From the NCBI RefSeq assembly GCF_958405655.1, contig NZ_CATYWO010000001.1, positions 930,001 through 994,000 of the forward strand: a DNA stretch of 64,000 nt, written 5' to 3'. A program made the translations under genes and the position numbers. Under the pieces are notes generated by a model. That model was not told the DNA's origin. It saw only the letters and a list, made by a program, of their open reading frames with translations, and searched no databases. Below, piece by piece: positions 61,787-64,000 of this stretch; the first letter of the stretch is position 1, and each line of letters opens with the position of its first letter. The stretch is from Ralstonia condita. Its GTDB lineage: Bacteria; Pseudomonadota; Gammaproteobacteria; Burkholderiales; Burkholderiaceae.

Positions 61787-64000
61787 GGCTGGCGCTCGCC
61801 GCGCTGCTGTATGGACCCTTGGCGAGGGGTGGCGCGGCGCCTGCAGGCGATCTCGCGCCACTCGGCAAGCCCGTCTCCGGGCGCGAACTGGAAGCCGTGG
61901 TCGCTGCGCAGATCGCGGATGCCAACGTGGCGGGCGCGGTCGTGTTGGTGGGCGATGCCGGCGGCGTGCGCGAGCGCGTCGCACTCGGGCAGCGCACGAT
62001 CGGGCCGGCGGCCGAGCCGATGACGGATGACACGATCTTCGATCTCGCTTCGCTCACCAAGGCTGTCGCCACCGCCACGGCGGTGCTGCAGCTCGTGGAG
62101 CGCGGGCAGATCGTGCTGGATGCACCTGCCGCCCGCTACTGGCCTGCCTTTGGCGCCGACGGAAAAGAGGGTGTGACCGTGCGCCAGTTGCTGACGCACA
62201 CCTCGGGCCTGCCGCCCGGCCTGGCGTCGCGTGCGGCATTGAAAAGCCCCACGACAGTGCTCAATGCGATCGCGGCCATGCCGCCTGTTGCCGAGCCCGG
62301 CAGCCGCGTCATCTACAGCGATATCAATTACGTCGTGCTGGGCGAGATCGTGCAGCGCGCGAGCGGGATCGGGCTGGATACCTGGTGTGCGCGAAACATC
62401 TTCCGCCCGCTTGGCATGCGCGACACGCGGTTCCGGCCGGGCCGCCAGCTGATGGCCCGTATTGCCCCCACCACGACACGGAACGGACGATGGCTGCGGG
62501 GCGAAGTGCAGGACCCGACGGCCGCCGCGTTGCGTGGTGTATCCGGCAACGCTGGCCTGTTTTCCAGTGCGGGCGACCTTGCCCGCTTTGCGCGCATGCT
62601 GCTCAATGGCGGGCGGCTGGATGGCCAGCGCATTCTGCAGGCTGCCAGCGTGGCCATGCTTTCCACGCCAGACAGCACCACCGCGCCGGAGGCCACGCGC
62701 ACGCCCGGCTGGGAAGTGCAGGCGCCGCTGATTCCCAACCGGTATCGCGCGCCACGCGCCGGGCTGCTGCAGCATCTCGGCTATACCGGAACCGGGTTGT
62801 GGATCGATCTGGTGACGCGGCGGTTCGTGATCGTGCTGACCAGCCGCCTGTACCCCGATGAGAAGGGCGACGCCATGCCGTTGCGTGCAGCCGTGCTGGG
62901 CCTGGTCTCGAGTACGGCGCCGGTGCTCTCGGGGCAACAGATCGCTGCACGGGCGCCCGTCATGGCCGACGCAGTAGCCTGGACCGAACAGCGCTTGCCC
63001 CCCGCGAGCGGACCCGTGCGCACCGGCATCGATGTGCTGGAAGCCGCCGGGTTTGCACCCCTCGTCGGCAAGCGGGTGGGGCTGGTAACCAACCGCAGCG
63101 GTTTCGACGCGATGGGCAGACGGACCATCGACGTTCTGGCGCAGGCGCCCGGCGTTCGGCTGAGCGCCATCTTTGCGCCGGAACATGGCCTTGGCACGGA
63201 TCTCGACACGCCGTTCGGCGACACGATCGACGCCCGCACCCACGTGGTCGTGCACAGTCTGTACGGCACGCGCAGGCGCATGCCGCCTGATGTGCTGTCC
63301 ACTATCGACGTGCTGGTGTTCGACCTGCAGGATGCCGGGGTGCGATTCTTTACCTACCTCGCCACGTTGGGCGCCACGCTGGAGGCGGGCGCCGCGGCGC
63401 ATATTCCCGTGCTGGTGCTGGACCGGCCCAATCCGCTGGGTGGTGACGTGGTGGGCGGCCCGGTATCGGACACGGCGGACGGTTCGTTGACGAACTATGC
63501 GCCGCTGCCGCTGGTGCACGGCATGACCATCGGCGAACTGGCGCGCTTCCTGAACGATCGGCCCGGTCACGGCGCGGCACTGCAGGTCGTGGCCATGGAG
63601 CAGTACGACCGTTCGATGCGCTTTGCGGACACCGGTCTGGGCTGGGTTCCGCCTTCGCCCAACCTGCGTGATTCCGTGGCCCTGGAGCGCTACCCTGATG
63701 TCGGGTTGATCGAGGGCGCCAGCATCAGCGTCGGCCGGGGCACCGCCACGCCCTTCAGTGTGATCGGCGCGCCGTGGATCGACGGCGCTGCGCTGGCAAG
63801 CGAGCTGAATGCGACCGGCTACGGTGCCACGTATCAGCCGATCCATTTCGTGCCGGCCGAAGGACCGTATCAGGGCCGGCTGTGTTCGGGGGTGATGATC
63901 CGGCGCGTCTCCATGCCGGACCGCCCGGGCCGCATCGGGCTGGCCCTGGCGAGGGTGCTGTCGCTGCGTTATCCCGAACACTTCAGGCTGGCCGCGATCC
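61741..64000 (+). CDS. fusion of beta-lactamase-fold amidase-like and NamZ-like muramidase domains (partial)
   Basis: The open frame runs off the right edge (753 codons visible). After a signal peptide (13-32), a serine beta-lactamase/PBP fold (about 45-410) has the SLTK catalytic motif (S104, K107), YSDIN and a late GYTGTG. A DUF1343/NamZ domain starts at about 425 (TGIDVLEAAGF, GLVTNRSGFD, FAPEHGL, FDLQDAGVRFFTY, DRPNPLGG). In Bacillus subtilis AmiE (beta-lactamase fold) and NamZ act on the same muropeptide; here both are joined. ATG 61741 overlaps the previous gene. Confidence 0.85.
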   Translation, partial: MERSQPLRSRQLAAIGLALAALLYGPLARGGAAPAGDLAPLGKPVSGRELEAVVAAQIADANVAGAVVLVGDAGGVRERVALGQRTIGPAAEPMTDDTIFDLASLTKAVATATAVLQLVERGQIVLDAPAARYWPAFGADGKEGVTVRQLLTHTSGLPPGLASRAALKSPTTVLNAIAAMPPVAEPGSRVIYSDINYVVLGEIVQRASGIGLDTWCARNIFRPLGMRDTRFRPGRQLMARIAPTTTRNGRWLRGEVQDPTAAALRGVSGNAGLFSSAGDLARFARMLLNGGRLDGQRILQAASVAMLSTPDSTTAPEATRTPGWEVQAPLIPNRYRAPRAGLLQHLGYTGTGLWIDLVTRRFVIVLTSRLYPDEKGDAMPLRAAVLGLVSSTAPVLSGQQIAARAPVMADAVAWTEQRLPPASGPVRTGIDVLEAAGFAPLVGKRVGLVTNRSGFDAMGRRTIDVLAQAPGVRLSAIFAPEHGLGTDLDTPFGDTIDARTHVVVHSLYGTRRRMPPDVLSTIDVLVFDLQDAGVRFFTYLATLGATLEAGAAAHIPVLVLDRPNPLGGDVVGGPVSDTADGSLTNYAPLPLVHGMTIGELARFLNDRPGHGAALQVVAMEQYDRSMRFADTGLGWVPPSPNLRDSVALERYPDVGLIEGASISVGRGTATPFSVIGAPWIDGAALASELNATGYGATYQPIHFVPAEGPYQGRLCSGVMIRRVSMPDRPGRIGLALARVLSLRYPEHFRLAAI

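Noticed and set aside
61759..63981. 740-codon minus-strand frame at the right end
   Set aside because: Shadow of the beta-lactamase/NamZ fusion, which is open on the plus strand to the window edge with clear motifs.

Overview
The window looks like chromosome of a high-GC betaproteobacterium of the Burkholderiaceae, most like Ralstonia. The reasons are the ftsH-folP-glmM-pstSCAB-phoUBR-ppk-ppx order, the olsB and sixA neighbours, and Burkholderiales-type proteins (DUF3348, DUF802, DUF2894). This assignment is by recognition of gene order and protein sequence, not by database search.

Bases 1-15,800 are core genome: the end of ftsH, folP and glmM, then a complete phosphate module (pstS, pstC, pstA, pstB, phoU, phoB, phoR). 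Divergent ppk and ppx make and break polyphosphate. olsB (phosphorus-free ornithine lipid), sixA and a tRNA-Pro follow. A textbook Pho box sits before pstS. A second, with the same 10-base distance to its -10 element, sits before olsB, which suggests phosphate starvation also switches membrane lipid synthesis.

Bases 15,800-18,500 hold a sulfide-response cluster (BigR-like ArsR repressor, SQR-like flavoprotein) with a broken sulfite-exporter remnant, and a broken LysE/ArgO exporter gene.

Bases 18,500-64,000 are a large accessory region that reads as a low-oxygen persistence island. It encodes an FNR/ANR-type regulator with all four cluster-binding cysteines. FNR-like boxes recur in front of most transcription units, nearly all with a -10-like hexamer centred 31 bases from the box centre, the class II FNR arrangement. 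The putative regulon includes three universal stress proteins, BON-domain and CBS-domain proteins, a DksA-like zinc-finger protein, a flavodoxin-like protein, an ABC/HlyD/OMF efflux pump, a SagB-like nitroreductase, acetoacetyl-CoA reductase and phasin (PHB metabolism), a hibernation factor, Hsp20, a beta-CASP nuclease, a PRPP synthetase homologue with an AMP-phosphorylase-type enzyme, an oxygen-independent B12 ribonucleotide reductase, a PolX polymerase and cell-wall enzymes. Together these suit anoxic survival: reserve polymer, ribosome hibernation, nucleotide salvage, DNA repair and envelope remodelling.

Within the island, an operon at 47,828-51,953 encodes a MotA/TolQ-like protein with a very long helical tail, a MotB-like OmpA protein with the channel aspartate, and two flanking DUF proteins. 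Its architecture resembles the ZorAB motor of Zorya defence, but without known effectors. It is the best candidate here for an undescribed system. The window ends inside a gene that fuses a beta-lactamase-fold hydrolase to a NamZ-type muramidase.
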